Positions 1 to 9,029 of a DNA stretch of 64,000 nt are shown one piece after another (positions within the stretch are counted from its first letter, which is position 1; each line of letters opens with the position of its first letter). The notes under the pieces are model-generated. The model had not been told where the DNA came from. It made no database searches and worked only from the letters and a program-made list of their open reading frames with translations. The stretch is from positions 2,519,903-2,583,902 of the forward strand of contig NZ_CH672387.1 of the NCBI RefSeq assembly GCF_000153465.1, in the 5' to 3' direction. The translations under genes and the position numbers were made by a program. The stretch is from Aurantimonas manganoxydans SI85-9A1 (GTDB lineage Bacteria; Pseudomonadota; Alphaproteobacteria; Rhizobiales; Rhizobiaceae).

Positions 1-2
1 CG

Positions 3-68
3 GCGCTCGAGGCAGAGAAATGGCTGGCCGTTCAGGCCGTGGAAGACAAGCGGCAGGCTGCCGAGTAG
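3..68 (+). CDS. trxB: C-terminal end of an upstream gene, probably thioredoxin reductase
   Basis: Only the last 21 codons lie in the window, ending at TAG. The tail reads ALEAEKWLAVQ followed by a charged stretch, which resembles the ALEAERxLAEQ tail of alphaproteobacterial thioredoxin-disulfide reductases (NADPH-dependent flavoenzymes that reduce thioredoxin in the cytoplasm). A LysR gene directly downstream is also the common neighbour of trxB in Rhizobiales. The fragment is too short to prove identity. Confidence 0.5.
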   Translation, partial: ALEAEKWLAVQAVEDKRQAAE

Positions 69-76
69 CTGATGCG

Positions 77-95
77 GGCAGGCATCGTGCCTGCC
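77..95 (+). terminator. Hairpin after the trxB-like gene
   Basis: Perfect 8-bp inverted repeat (GGCAGGCA / TGCCTGCC) with a 3-base loop, nine bases after the upstream stop codon and before the LysR gene. There is no T tract, so it may only be a weak terminator or an mRNA-stabilising hairpin. Confidence 0.45.
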
Positions 96-125
96 GGGCC
101 TCAGGCCGTCCGGGGATAACGACCT

Positions 126-1022
126 ATGGCTCTCGACTGGGATAAACTGCGGATCTTTCACGCCGCCGCCGAAGCGGGATCGTTTACCCATGCGGCGGAC
201 GTCCTGAATCTCAGCCAGTCGGCGATCAGCCGGCAGGTCGCGGCGCTGGAGCAGGAAGTCGGAACGCCCCTCTTCCACCGCCATGCCCGCGGCCTGGTCC
301 TGTCGGAACAGGGCGAACTGCTGTTCCACACCGCCAGCGATGTCCTGAAGCGTCTCGAGCAGGTGCGCATGCAGCTCACCGAGACGCGCGAGAAGCCGAC
401 CGGCAAGCTGCGGGTGACGACCACCGTCGGTCTCGGCTCCGGCTGGCTCACGGAACGCGCCAAGGAGTTCCTCGAGCTCTATCCCGAGCTCGAGCTGCAG
501 CTTGTCTTCGACAACGAGGAAATCGACCTCACCATGCGCAAGGCCGACGCGGCGATTCGCCTGCGCCAGCCGCAGCAGCCGGACCTGATCCAGCGCCGCC
601 TGTTCACGGTGCATCTGCATGTCTATGCGTCGCCGGCCTATCTGAACCGCTTCGGCACGCCGGAGACGGTCGAGGATCTCGACAACCACCGGATCATCAC
701 CTTCGGCGAGCCGGCTCCGAACTATCTGCGCAACCTGAACACGCTGGAGACGGTGGGCTTGCCCGACGGCAAGAGCCGCAGCCCGATCCTGCAGATCAAC
801 AATCTGATGGCGATCCGGTCGGCGATCGAAAGCGGCATCGGCCTGGCGCTTCTGCCGGACTACATGATCGACAAGCGGGTGAAGCTGGTACAGGTGCTGC
901 CGGAGATGGAGATGCCGACCTTCGACACCTATCTCTGCTATCCCGAGCAGATGCGGAACGCCGCCAAGCTCAAGGTGTTTCGCGACTTCCTGATTTCCAA
1001 GGCGCGCACCTGGGCCTTCTGA
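126..1022 (+). CDS. LysR family transcriptional regulator
   Basis: A 298-residue protein of normal LysR length. Residues 1-60 form the winged helix-turn-helix (SFTHAADVLNLSQSAISRQV), followed by the linker helix, and residues about 90-290 form the periplasmic-binding-protein-like effector domain. LysR proteins are cytoplasmic dimers or tetramers that respond to a small-molecule co-inducer and often control the adjacent divergent gene. Here the next gene is convergent and the previous gene is on the same strand, so the target cannot be read from context. ATG at 126 fits the start of the conserved DWDKLRIFHAAAEAGSF motif. Confidence 0.9.
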   Translation: MALDWDKLRIFHAAAEAGSFTHAADVLNLSQSAISRQVAALEQEVGTPLFHRHARGLVLSEQGELLFHTASDVLKRLEQVRMQLTETREKPTGKLRVTTTVGLGSGWLTERAKEFLELYPELELQLVFDNEEIDLTMRKADAAIRLRQPQQPDLIQRRLFTVHLHVYASPAYLNRFGTPETVEDLDNHRIITFGEPAPNYLRNLNTLETVGLPDGKSRSPILQINNLMAIRSAIESGIGLALLPDYMIDKRVKLVQVLPEMEMPTFDTYLCYPEQMRNAAKLKVFRDFLISKARTWAF

Positions 1023-1140
1023 GGGCCGGACTGCGCTGTCTTCTCCCGTAGCAAGGAGGCGCGACGTGCGTTGCTGGAAACCCACCGATCGGCACGGTGC
1101 GAGCGAACGCCCCGTGCCGCGCGGCGATCACCGCCGCGAA

Positions 1141-1164
1141 GGGGAACCGACCGGGTCGGTCCCC
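1141..1164. terminator. Hairpin between convergent genes
   Basis: GGGGAACCGAC pairs with GTCGGTCCCC across a 3-base loop, with one bulged A. It lies between the LysR gene (plus) and the SRPBCC gene (minus), where a shared terminator would be expected. No T run is present on either strand. Confidence 0.4.
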
Positions 1165-1172
1165 GCCGATTG

Positions 1173-1649
1173 CTACATTCCGGCCTTTTCGGTGATGCCC
1201 TTCAGCCCGGCGTCATAGATGCCGAGCATGACCTCTTCGGCCTCGGCATCGGTCGCGCCCTTGGCATCGAAGCTGCCGGTCCAACTGATCTGCGAGCCCT
1301 CGCCCGCTTCCGTCACCGTGATGGTCGATTCGTAATTGTCGACCGGCAGCGGGCCCTCCACGGCGGTGTAGGTGTAGCTCATGGCATCGTCGTCCCAGGC
1401 CACGAGTTCCTCGACGATCATGGCGCCGTCGCCGAGCGTCAGCGTGCGGCGGGTCTTGCCGTCGGCCTCGGCTTCCTCGCATTTGGCCACAGCCGGATGC
1501 CACGCGCCGATCCCGCAGAAATCACCGATCGCAGCCCAGACCGCGGCCGGCTTGGCGTCGACCTCGACCGTTCGGCCGATATCGAGCGCGTAGGCCGGCT
1601 CCGCCAGCATCATCGTCGCCGCGGCCACTCCCCAGGTCAGTTTGCGCAT
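1173..1649 (-). CDS. Secreted SRPBCC-family protein (polyketide cyclase/dehydrase type)
   Basis: About 158 residues. An N-terminal signal peptide (MRKLTWGVAAATMMLAEPAYA) is followed by a helix-grip START/SRPBCC fold seen in VEVDAKPAAVWAAIGDFCG and SQISWTGSFDAKG. The family binds hydrophobic ligands; this periplasmic subgroup has no assigned substrate. I chose ATG at 1649 because GGAGGAGA lies just upstream of it, whereas a longer frame (from 1676) adds an arginine-rich stretch before the signal peptide and lacks such a site. Single-gene unit facing the LysR gene. Confidence 0.8.
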   Translation of the reverse strand: MRKLTWGVAAATMMLAEPAYALDIGRTVEVDAKPAAVWAAIGDFCGIGAWHPAVAKCEEAEADGKTRRTLTLGDGAMIVEELVAWDDDAMSYTYTAVEGPLPVDNYESTITVTEAGEGSQISWTGSFDAKGATDAEAEEVMLGIYDAGLKGITEKAGM

Positions 1650-1807
1650 ATGTCGTCTCCTCCGCACGCACGGCACGGCCGCGCGTCATTGCAGTGCCCG
1701 TGACCCAAGCTAGTTCGAACCCCTGGAACTGGAAGGGCGCGACGGGTGATCGACGCGGCGGATGAGGCGGAGACGGCCCCTCCCCCGGTACAATCCGGCG
1801 AGCAGGC

Positions 1808-1835
1808 AAAAAAATGGGCGGCACTGAGGCCGCCC
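1808..1835 (-). terminator. Rho-independent terminator, minus strand
   Basis: 7-bp GC stem, 6-base loop and seven consecutive U residues in the transcript. It ends the candidate small RNA described for this interval. Confidence 0.7.
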
Positions 1836-1911
1836 GAAATTTGGCTGGAGTATCAGGCCATGAAAACCTGATGTCGTTCAAACGTGGCCGATACCGGATG
1901 GTTGCATCCGG
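1808..1911 (-). ncRNA. Candidate structured small RNA on the minus strand
   Basis: The 443-base gap between the SRPBCC gene and the SOUL gene has no convincing protein gene but holds three hairpins in a row on the minus strand: CCGGATG/CATCCGG (1894-1911, 4-base loop), ATCAGG/CCTGAT (1852-1872), and GGGCGGC/GCCGCCC (1816-1835) followed by a run of seven U (template A run at 1808-1814). The last is a textbook intrinsic terminator on the minus strand, yet no minus-strand protein gene precedes it. A trans-acting sRNA or a leader is the simplest reading. The 5' end is not defined. Confidence 0.4.
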
Positions 1912-2092
1912 GTCGTCGATTCCGTGGATCATGCGGTTTGCGGCCAAAGCGAAGGCGGAACTGTTCGCACCCGCAACCAATGCAGCACGGTGGCGTTAGG
2001 GGAGCGGGGCGCGATCTTACGACCGCAGGCGGGCAGTCGCCCGCCCAGTGGCAAGACGGCGCAGTCAAATTTCGACCTCAGGAGTCACATTC

Positions 2093-3100
2093 ATGTTTCG
2101 CGACAAGCCTACCGCCTACGATCGCCTGTCCGACGCACTCAGCGACATCGGCGAGCGTCTCGCGGAGATCGAGGAGCGTGCGGTCGAGACAGTCCGCCCG
2201 CGCCCGACGCGCACCGAGCGCCTTCGCCGTTCGTTCGATCGCGCCAACCCGTTCCATTCCGAGCCGACGGGCCTTGCCCGCTATCTGCCGGATTTCGCCA
2301 CGGGCTGGAGCCTGCCGAGCACCGACGAGGCCCGTCGCCATGCGCGCTCGCTGCGCGACAGCGCCGAGCACGGCGCCCATGACGCCCGCGGCTATTTCGA
2401 CGACGCGCGCAATTATCTCTCCAGCGTCCGCCTGCCGCGCTCCATCCGGCGCAGCGAGCCCGAGCGGGTTCTCGACAGCCTGCGGGCCCGGCCCGAACTG
2501 ACCGGCCTCCTCGTCGTCGGCGGCGCGATCGCCGTCGTCGGTGCGGCGTATTTCGTCACCAAGAAGGTGCAGGAGCACACCGAGGAGCCCGATTACGACG
2601 TCGTGCGTGACGATGGCGAGATCCAGATCCGCGACTATGACGGCATGGTCGTCGCCGAGACGATCAAGAGCGGCTACCACGAGAAGGCGCGCCGCAGCGG
2701 CTTCGAGACACTGTACGACTACATCGCGGCGAAGAGCCGGTCGGGCAAGAAGATCGCCATGACCAGCCCGGTGCTGCAGCAGCTCGCCGAGGGCGACGGC
2801 CACACCAAGGGCTGGGCCGTCCGCTTCATCATGCCGAAGAAGTACACGCGGGCCAGCCTGCCGGAGCCGACCAATACCGGCGTCACGCTGAAGGAAGTGC
2901 CGGCGCGCCGCATGGTGTCGATTTCGTTCTCCGGCAATTTCAACGCCACGCTGGCCAGCAAGCAGCTGATGAAGCTATACAATTATCTGGCAGACAACAA
3001 CCTGACCCAGAAGGGCGATCCGGAATACGCCTTCTACAACCCGCCCTGGACGCCGGGCTTCATGAAGCGCAACGAGATCCTCATCGAGATCATGCGCTAA
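2093..3100 (+). CDS. SOUL family heme-binding protein with N-terminal membrane anchor region
   Basis: 335 residues. Residues 1-130 are charged and helical, about 137-157 form one hydrophobic segment (TGLLVVGGAIAVVGAAYFV), and the C-terminal half is the SOUL/HBP fold (EIQIRDYDGMVVAET, IAMTSPVLQQ, RFIMPKKYT, ILIEIMR). SOUL proteins bind heme or other tetrapyrroles; their bacterial role is not settled. ATG at 2093 follows CAGGAG by a good spacing; a longer frame from 2048 has no ribosome site. A terminator follows at 3169. Confidence 0.85.
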   Translation: MFRDKPTAYDRLSDALSDIGERLAEIEERAVETVRPRPTRTERLRRSFDRANPFHSEPTGLARYLPDFATGWSLPSTDEARRHARSLRDSAEHGAHDARGYFDDARNYLSSVRLPRSIRRSEPERVLDSLRARPELTGLLVVGGAIAVVGAAYFVTKKVQEHTEEPDYDVVRDDGEIQIRDYDGMVVAETIKSGYHEKARRSGFETLYDYIAAKSRSGKKIAMTSPVLQQLAEGDGHTKGWAVRFIMPKKYTRASLPEPTNTGVTLKEVPARRMVSISFSGNFNATLASKQLMKLYNYLADNNLTQKGDPEYAFYNPPWTPGFMKRNEILIEIMR

Positions 3101-3168
3101 CAGCCCTTGCAGCGGTGTCCGGAACCCTACGGAACCCCGGTCGCCGCGCCGATCGTGACGAAGACCTG

Positions 3169-3191
3169 AAAGCCCGCCACGCGCGGGCTTT
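3169..3191 (+). terminator. Intrinsic terminator after the SOUL gene
   Basis: AAAGCCCGC pairs with GCGGGCTTT around a 5-base loop, 69 bases after the stop codon; the stem itself supplies the T-rich 3' side. Confidence 0.75.
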
Positions 3192-3333
3192 CTGCTGTCC
3201 GGCAGAAAATCCCTACAATTCGACACATTAACTAGAGATCGTCTTTCCGTTCAGGCTGTCACTGAACATGTTGCAATTTCTTCTGCGCTCGTCTTGACTG
3301 TTCTCATCTGAGCAATCGCTGGAGTGTATGAGT

Positions 3334-4056
3334 ATGAAGCGACTTGTTGCTTTGCTGACCGCGGGGAGCAGCCTGCTGCTCGCCGTCTCGCCATCCATGG
3401 CGGGCGGAAGCCGTGCCATCTCCTGCTACCAGCCGGTGCATGAGCCGGCGGAATACGCATCGGTTGCGGAAACCGTGATGGTGCGCCCTGCCGAGACCGT
3501 CTACGAGACGGTGCCGCCGGTCTATGGCACCGAGAAGCGCCACGTCCTCGTCGAGCCGGAGCGCGTCGTGCGCAGCGTCGTGCCCGCCCGCTACGAGACC
3601 GTCGCGCGCAAGGTTCTCATCCACCCGGCCCGGACCGTCCACCGCTCCTCCCCGCCCGTCTATCGCAAGGTCGCCGAAACGGTGATGGTGCATCCGGCGA
3701 CCGAGCGCTGGGAATGGCGGGTGATCAACGGACACCGGGTCTATTGCCGCGTCGCGGTGCCGGCGCGCTATGAGACCCGGTATCGCAAGGTCGTCGTCGA
3801 TCCCGGCGATAGCTGGACCGAGACGATCCCGGCCGAATACGGCGTCGAGCATGTGCGGGTGGAGGTCGAGCCGGCCCGGACCCGCGAGCATGTCGTTCCC
3901 GCGCGCTACGAGACGGTCCGCGAGACGGTGGTGCTGGAACCGGCGCGTTCGGTCGCACGCACCATTCCGGCCGAATACGATACCCGCCATCGCCGGGTGA
4001 AGGTGCGTGAAGGCCGCTCGGGCTGGCAGCAGGTGCATCTGCGCAACTCCTGCTGA
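3334..4056 (+). CDS. Secreted protein built of degenerate tandem repeats
   Basis: 240 residues: a signal peptide (KRLVALLTAGSSLLLAVSPSMA) then at least eight imperfect units of about 20-25 residues of the form V-P-A-R-Y-E-T-V-x-R-x-V-x-V-x-P-A-R, for example VPARYETVARKVLIHPART, VPARYETRYRKVVVDPG and VPARYETVRETVVLEPARS. Two cysteine-containing ends (ISCYQPV near the N-terminus, LRNSC at the C-terminus) could form a disulfide. A charged beta-rich periplasmic or surface protein is likely; function unknown. GGAG sits 9 bases before ATG 3334 but only 3 before ATG 3328, which decides the start. Confidence 0.75.
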   Translation: MKRLVALLTAGSSLLLAVSPSMAGGSRAISCYQPVHEPAEYASVAETVMVRPAETVYETVPPVYGTEKRHVLVEPERVVRSVVPARYETVARKVLIHPARTVHRSSPPVYRKVAETVMVHPATERWEWRVINGHRVYCRVAVPARYETRYRKVVVDPGDSWTETIPAEYGVEHVRVEVEPARTREHVVPARYETVRETVVLEPARSVARTIPAEYDTRHRRVKVREGRSGWQQVHLRNSC

Positions 4057-4092
4057 GGCAGGCCGGCTGCACGTATTCCATGAACAGAAGAG

Positions 4093-4120
4093 CTGGCCGG
4101 GCGCATCGCCCGGCCAGTTT
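4093..4120 (+). terminator. Strong intrinsic terminator
   Basis: Perfect 11-bp stem (CTGGCCGGGCG / CGCCCGGCCAG), 3-base loop, then TTTGTGTTT. Ends the repeat-protein transcript. Confidence 0.85.
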
Positions 4121-4272
4121 GTGTTTGCGGCAGATGCCGTCCGGGCAGTGGCGGACCGCCGGCATTCGCGAGTCCGGGCAAGGGCCTGGCCAACTGTCTT
4201 CAGGGATCGATTCAACGCCAGGCGACGGCGCGCGCGCCTTGCCCGCCGGCCGATCGGACTGCCGGAAACCGC

Positions 4273-4620
4273 TCAGACCTTGATGACGTAGTGCTTCTTG
4301 GTCGGCTCCACGACCTTCCAGCGTCCCTTGAAGCCGGGGCGGATGACGAAGCTGTCGCCGGCGACGAGCTTGACCGGCTCGCACCCGTCCTCGGTCAGGA
4401 CGGAGACGCCTTCCAGGATGTGGAAGAACTCCCACTCATCATAGTCGATGTCCCATTCGCCGGCGGAGGATTCCCAGATGCCGGCATAGAGACCGTCGCC
4501 GGTCTCCTCCATGTTCCAGGTCTTGTTGCTCGGGCGGCCGCTGCGGATCTTGTCCTTGTCGGGCGCGCCGGTCTCGACGGGCACCAGCGCCTTGTCGAAC
4601 CGGACGAAATGTTCGGTCAT
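4273..4620 (-). CDS. Cupin domain protein (DUF861 / EutQ-like)
   Basis: 115 residues covering a single small cupin barrel: GLYAGIWESSAGEWDIDYDEWEFFHILEGVSVLTEDG then VAGDSFVIRPGFKGRWKV. The family contains (S)-ureidoglycine aminohydrolase-like and EutQ-like members; usual metal-ligand histidines are largely replaced here, so catalysis is uncertain. AAGGAG lies upstream of ATG 4620. The cupin and the sulfhydrylase gene to its right run in the same direction but are separated by a terminator, so they are probably separate transcripts. Confidence 0.8.
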   Translation of the reverse strand: MTEHFVRFDKALVPVETGAPDKDKIRSGRPSNKTWNMEETGDGLYAGIWESSAGEWDIDYDEWEFFHILEGVSVLTEDGCEPVKLVAGDSFVIRPGFKGRWKVVEPTKKHYVIKV

Positions 4621-4692
4621 GTCGGTCTCCTTCGTCGATCAGCGACGGCCAGAAAGCGCGGCGCGCGCGAGGCGTTCCCGCCGTTGCAGAGA

Positions 4693-4725
4693 AAAGGGCC
4701 GGCCGCACGAAGCGACCGGCCCTTT
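4693..4725 (-). terminator. Intrinsic terminator after the sulfhydrylase gene
   Basis: 10-bp stem AAAGGGCCGG / CCGGCCCTTT with a 13-base loop, about 25 bases downstream of the minus-strand stop at 4749. Confidence 0.8.
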
Positions 4726-4748
4726 CCGGATGGCTCGAGTGGCGGCGA

Positions 4749-6026
4749 TCAGACCTTGGCGAGCGCCTGGTCCAGATCGGCGATGATGTCGTCGACATTC
4801 TCGATGCCGATCGACAGGCGCACCACGTCCGGGCCGGCGCCCGCCGCGATCCGCTGCTCGTCGGCGAGCTGCTTGTGGGTGGTCGATGCCGGGTGGATCA
4901 CCAGCGAGCGGGTGTCGCCGATATTGGCGAGATGCGAGAACAGCTCCAGCGCTTCGACGAAGGTGACACCGGCCTCGAAGCCGCCCTTCAGGCCGAAGGT
5001 GAAGACGGCGCCGGCGCCCTTGGGCGAATATTTCTGCATCATCGCGTGGTTCGGATGGTCCGGCAGGCCCGAATAGGACACCCAGCTCACCTTCTCGTGG
5101 CCCTCCAGATGCGCCGCGACGGCCTTGGCGTTGTCGCAGTGGCGCTGCATGCGCAGCGGCAGCGTCTCGATGCCGGTCAGAAGCATGAAGGCGTTGAAGG
5201 GCGAGATCGCCGGTCCGAGATCGCGCAGGCCGAGAACGCGGCAGGCGATGGCGAAGGCGAAATTGCCGAAGGTCTCGTGCAGCACGACGCCGTTATATTC
5301 CGGCCGCGGCTGCGACAGCATCGGGTAGCGGTCGTTCGCCGACCAGTCGAAGGTGCCGGCGTCGACGATGGCGCCGCCCATGGAATTGCCGTGGCCGCCC
5401 ATGAACTTGGTCAGCGAATGCACGACGATGTCGGCACCGTGCTCGATCGGCCGGCACAGATAAGGCGTCGCCATGGTGTTGTCGACGATCAGCGGAATGC
5501 CGTGCTTCTGGGCGATCGCCGAGATGCCGGCGATGTCGACGACGATGCCGCCGGGATTGGCGATCGACTCGATGAAGATCGCCTTGGTCTTGGGGGTGAC
5601 CGCCGCCTCGAAGCTGGCGAGGTCGTCCGGGTCGGCCCAGTTGACGGTCCAGCCGAACGACTTGAAGGCGTGGCCGAACTGGTTGATCGAACCGCCATAG
5701 AGCTTGCGCGAGGCGACGAATTCGTCGCCCGGCTGCATCATCGCCTGGAAGATGATGAGCTGCGCGGCATGGCCCGAGGCCACGGCCAGCGCCGCTGTGC
5801 CGCCCTCGAGCGCGGCGACGCGCTCTTCCAGCACCGCCTGGGTCGGGTTCATGATGCGGGTGTAGATGTTGCCGAACTGCTGGAGCCCGAACAGCGAGGC
5901 GGCGTGGTCGACATCCTCGAAGACGAAGGACGTGGTCTGGTAGATCGGCGTCGCCCGGGCGCCCGTCGCCGGATCCGGCTGGGCGCCGGCGTGGATCGCC
6001 AGGGTCTCGAAATTCGGTCCGCTCAT
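4749..6026 (-). CDS. metY: O-acetylhomoserine aminocarboxypropyltransferase (sulfhydrylase)
   Basis: 425 residues, the usual length for the Cys/Met-metabolism PLP family. It converts O-acetylhomoserine and sulfide to homocysteine in methionine synthesis. Visible signatures: [20 protein letters not shown] at the N-terminus, [20 protein letters not shown], the cofactor lysine in [14 protein letters not shown], and the C-terminal [17 protein letters not shown]. The start at 6026 has GGGGAGAG upstream and begins the conserved region; a frame extending to 6092 would add unconserved sequence. Monocistronic, with its own terminator. Confidence 0.9.
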   Translation of the reverse strand: MSGPNFETLAIHAGAQPDPATGARATPIYQTTSFVFEDVDHAASLFGLQQFGNIYTRIMNPTQAVLEERVAALEGGTAALAVASGHAAQLIIFQAMMQPGDEFVASRKLYGGSINQFGHAFKSFGWTVNWADPDDLASFEAAVTPKTKAIFIESIANPGGIVVDIAGISAIAQKHGIPLIVDNTMATPYLCRPIEHGADIVVHSLTKFMGGHGNSMGGAIVDAGTFDWSANDRYPMLSQPRPEYNGVVLHETFGNFAFAIACRVLGLRDLGPAISPFNAFMLLTGIETLPLRMQRHCDNAKAVAAHLEGHEKVSWVSYSGLPDHPNHAMMQKYSPKGAGAVFTFGLKGGFEAGVTFVEALELFSHLANIGDTRSLVIHPASTTHKQLADEQRIAAGAGPDVVRLSIGIENVDDIIADLDQALAKV

Positions 6027-6225
6027 CTGTCTCTCTCCCCTTCCATGATGCCGTTCCGGACAGCCCTTCCGGGGCCTTACGGTGCTCGGCACGCTCTAGC
6101 ATGCCGCGCCCGGGGCGGCGAGTTGCCGGCACGGATTTTCCAAATGTCGCAGGACCGGGGATGCAACCGCCGCGCATGCCAGCCATTCTGCGAGGATCGA
6201 ACGAACCACCAGGGGGACAGCACGC

Positions 6226-7332
6226 ATGCCGAATTCCAACGGACAGATCCGCTACGCCGTCGTCGGCGGCGGCTGGATCTCCCAGGGCGCCTTCATGCCG
6301 GGCGTCGGCCAGACGTCGAACTCGGTCATGACGGCGATCGTCACCGGCGATCCTGAGAAGGCCCGCGCGCTCGGCGAGCGCTACGACATCAGGCCCTATG
6401 GCTATGACAAATACGACGCGCTGCTGGCCAGCGGCGACATCGACGCGGTCTATGTGGCGACGCCGAATTTCCGCCACCGGGAATTCGCCGAGCCGGCGCT
6501 GAAGGCCGGCATTCACGTACTCCTGGAAAAGCCGATGGCCGGCAGCCTGGCCGACGCCGAGGCGATCGAGGCCTCGGCCCGCGCTTCCGGCGCCCGGCTG
6601 ATGCTGGCCTATCGCCTGCATTCCGAGCCCGGCACCCAGGCGATCCTGGCGGCGATCCGCGCCGGCGAGATCGGCACGCCGCGCTTCTTCACCGCGACCT
6701 TCGCGCAGAATGTCGATGCCGCGAACCACCGCGCGCAGAACGGCTTCTGGGCCGGGCCGATCCCGGACATGGGCGCCTATCCGATCAACGCGGTGCGCAA
6801 TTTCTTCGAGGCCGAGCCGATCTCGGTCACGGCCGTCGCGTCGAAGGTGCCCGAACGCGGACTCGGCTGCGCCGACACGGTCAGCGTCATACTCTCCTTC
6901 ACCGAGGGTCGCGCGGCCAGCTTCACCGTGAGCTATTCCGGCGACAGCGTCGACCGGCTGCATGTGGTCGGAAGCGAGGGAATCATCGAGGCCAACCCGG
7001 CCTTCGGCTTCGGCGAGGGCGTGTCCATCGACTTCCGGCTGACGCGGGGTGGCAAGACCGAGGAGCGGACCCATCCGGTGGTCGACCAGTTCGCCGGCGA
7101 AACGGCGTATTTCTCCGACTGCATCCTGGAGGACCGCGAGCCCGAGCCGAATGGCGAGGAAGGCGTGCTCGACATGATCGTCATCGAGGCGATCGAGCGA
7201 GCGCTGGAGACCGGTCAGCCGCAGGCGCTCGAGCCGCGCAATCGCCAGCGCCGGATGGGAAAGGACCAGGTGCGCGACTTCCCGCTCGCCGACGTGCCGG
7301 ACTTCGTCAACGCAGCGACGCCCACCGGGTAA
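6226..7332 (+). CDS. Gfo/Idh/MocA family NAD(P)-dependent oxidoreductase
   Basis: 368 residues. The N-terminal Rossmann fold carries YAVVGGGWIS and the family motif LLEKPMAG (EKP lysine, about residue 104); the C-terminal GFO/IDH/MocA domain holds the substrate site (GPIPDMGAYPINAVRNFF). Enzymes of this family oxidise or reduce sugars and cyclitols; the substrate cannot be read from the sequence. GGGGGA precedes ATG 6226. Divergent from metY with about 200 bases between them. Confidence 0.85.
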   Translation: MPNSNGQIRYAVVGGGWISQGAFMPGVGQTSNSVMTAIVTGDPEKARALGERYDIRPYGYDKYDALLASGDIDAVYVATPNFRHREFAEPALKAGIHVLLEKPMAGSLADAEAIEASARASGARLMLAYRLHSEPGTQAILAAIRAGEIGTPRFFTATFAQNVDAANHRAQNGFWAGPIPDMGAYPINAVRNFFEAEPISVTAVASKVPERGLGCADTVSVILSFTEGRAASFTVSYSGDSVDRLHVVGSEGIIEANPAFGFGEGVSIDFRLTRGGKTEERTHPVVDQFAGETAYFSDCILEDREPEPNGEEGVLDMIVIEAIERALETGQPQALEPRNRQRRMGKDQVRDFPLADVPDFVNAATPTG

Positions 7333-7339
7333 GGCCATC

Positions 7340-7368
7340 GGGGCATCACGCCGGGTGATGCCCCTTTT
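7340..7368 (+). terminator. Intrinsic terminator
   Basis: GGGGCATCAC / GTGATGCCCC stem with 5-base loop followed by TTTT, 7 bases after the oxidoreductase stop codon. Confidence 0.9.
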
Positions 7369-7426
7369 GCTGCGAGGGAAACCGGCGGTGACCGCGAGGA
7401 CACAAGGAACCGGTCGGAACGCCCGG

Positions 7427-8863
7427 TCACGCGTCCAGGGCGATCGTCGAGCCGGCCTCGCCGTTCAGGAGGCGCCTGAGGTGAAAGCTGCAAAGCTGGT
7501 CATCCGGCCGCTGCCCGACCTCGGCCGCGAATGCCGCGATCGCGCCCGGATCGCGCGCCACGAGCTTGTCGAAAGCGACGACATAGCCGGCCTGCGACGC
7601 GTCCGCCCCGCCGCCGGCCGGGAGCGGTTCGAGCACGCGGAGCGGTTCGTTCCGTCCCTTCAACACAAGGTCGCCCACCGGTCGCCAGCGAAACCCCGGC
7701 GCAGCATCGGCAACCCGCGCGCTGACGCAGATCCGCGTCCCGAGCGCCTTGTTGGCCGTTTCCAGACGCGCCGCGACGTTGATCGTGTCGCCATAAGCCG
7801 TGTAGTCGAAAAAGCGCTCGCCGCCGAAATTCCCGACGATCGCCGGACCGGAATGAACGCCGATTCGCGTCGCGCCGACGGCAATGCCCCTCTCCTGCCA
7901 GGCGGTTCGGAAGCGTTCGGCGAACTGGTCGAGTGCCACGGCGCAAGCAACGGCCCGTTCGGCATGATCCTCCTGTCGGTCCGGTGCGCCGAAGAGAATG
8001 TGCAGCGCATCGCCCACCACCTTGGCCAGTGTGCCCGCGTGGTCGAACACGATGGCCGTCATGCCTGCGAGATAGTCGTTCAGGAGCGCGCCGAGGACTT
8101 CCGGCTCCATCCTCTCGATCAGGCCGGTGAAATCCGTGATGTCCGTGAAAAGGACTGCGATCTCGCGCCGCTGCCCGGAGAGCTCGGCCATGCCGTTGCC
8201 GCTGGCCAGCCGCTCGGCCAGCCCGGGCGAGAAGTAACGCGATAGCACCTCGCGGTTGCGCGCTTCGAGCTCCGCGATCAGGCTGGTATTCTCGATCGCA
8301 ATGACCGCCTGATCAGCGAAGGTCTGGACCAGTGCCACCTGCCGATCGGTGAAAAGGCGCGCTTCCCGGCGCGACAACCCGATCACTCCGACGACGATGC
8401 CGTCGCGTTTCAGCGGTACGGCCAGACCGCCTCGATAGTCCCCGAGCTGGTGCCCCGAGAGCGACCGGAACCGCGGGTCTGCAGGGATATCGGCTATGTT
8501 GACGACCTCGCCTGTGAACGCCGCCAGCCCTGTGGTCGTCGCCGCATCGGCAGAGGGCCTCACGGCCAGCTCTTGTGCGAATGTCACCCATTCCGCCGGA
8601 TAGTTCAGCTGGGCCGCGAGACGGAGATTCTCCCCGCGCCTGAGCCACACGACGCCACGTGTCGCTTCGCACAGCACGATGGCCGAACGGATCAGGGTCG
8701 CCAGCACGGTATCGAGGTCGAAGCTGGAGCGACTGATCAATCTGAGAATGTCAGCCGTTGCCTGTTGCTGCATCAGGGCGTCGCCCAGCTCGGTCGCGTC
8801 GACCGTGGTGGCATCCGTGCCGGGTTCCTCCCGAGGTCCGGCGTCATCGCCCCGTATCTGCAT
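7427..8863 (-). CDS. GAF domain adenylate/guanylate cyclase (class III)
   Basis: 478 residues. After a short leader (ATADILRLISRSSFDLDTVLATL), residues about 50-205 form a GAF sensor domain, and about 235-415 the class III nucleotidyl cyclase domain: metal-binding Asp in VLFTDITDFTGL, second metal site in KVVGDALHILFGAP, and the nucleotide-binding DYTAYGDTINVAARLE. It should make cAMP (or cGMP) in response to a GAF ligand. A TTG-started frame reaches 8899, but ATG 8863 with AGGA upstream is more likely. The C-terminal 60 residues are not recognised. Confidence 0.85.
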   Translation of the reverse strand: MQIRGDDAGPREEPGTDATTVDATELGDALMQQQATADILRLISRSSFDLDTVLATLIRSAIVLCEATRGVVWLRRGENLRLAAQLNYPAEWVTFAQELAVRPSADAATTTGLAAFTGEVVNIADIPADPRFRSLSGHQLGDYRGGLAVPLKRDGIVVGVIGLSRREARLFTDRQVALVQTFADQAVIAIENTSLIAELEARNREVLSRYFSPGLAERLASGNGMAELSGQRREIAVLFTDITDFTGLIERMEPEVLGALLNDYLAGMTAIVFDHAGTLAKVVGDALHILFGAPDRQEDHAERAVACAVALDQFAERFRTAWQERGIAVGATRIGVHSGPAIVGNFGGERFFDYTAYGDTINVAARLETANKALGTRICVSARVADAAPGFRWRPVGDLVLKGRNEPLRVLEPLPAGGGADASQAGYVVAFDKLVARDPGAIAAFAAEVGQRPDDQLCSFHLRRLLNGEAGSTIALDA

Positions 8864-9029
8864 CACGCTTGTCCTGCTGGCGCGCAGCGGCGCTTCCAAG
8901 CCGATGAGAGTGTTCCTGGCCGCGCGGGAAGTCCAGCGGGACGCTCAGCGCTGCGGTCATGGCGAGCAAGCCCTCGCCCTATGGGCACTGTGAGGCGACA
9001 CTGGACGGCGAACCGGCAACACTTCTTCC

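Noticed and set aside
3334-4056. Tandem repeats as a CRISPR array
   Set aside because: The repeats are protein-level, diverged in DNA, without constant spacers, and in frame.
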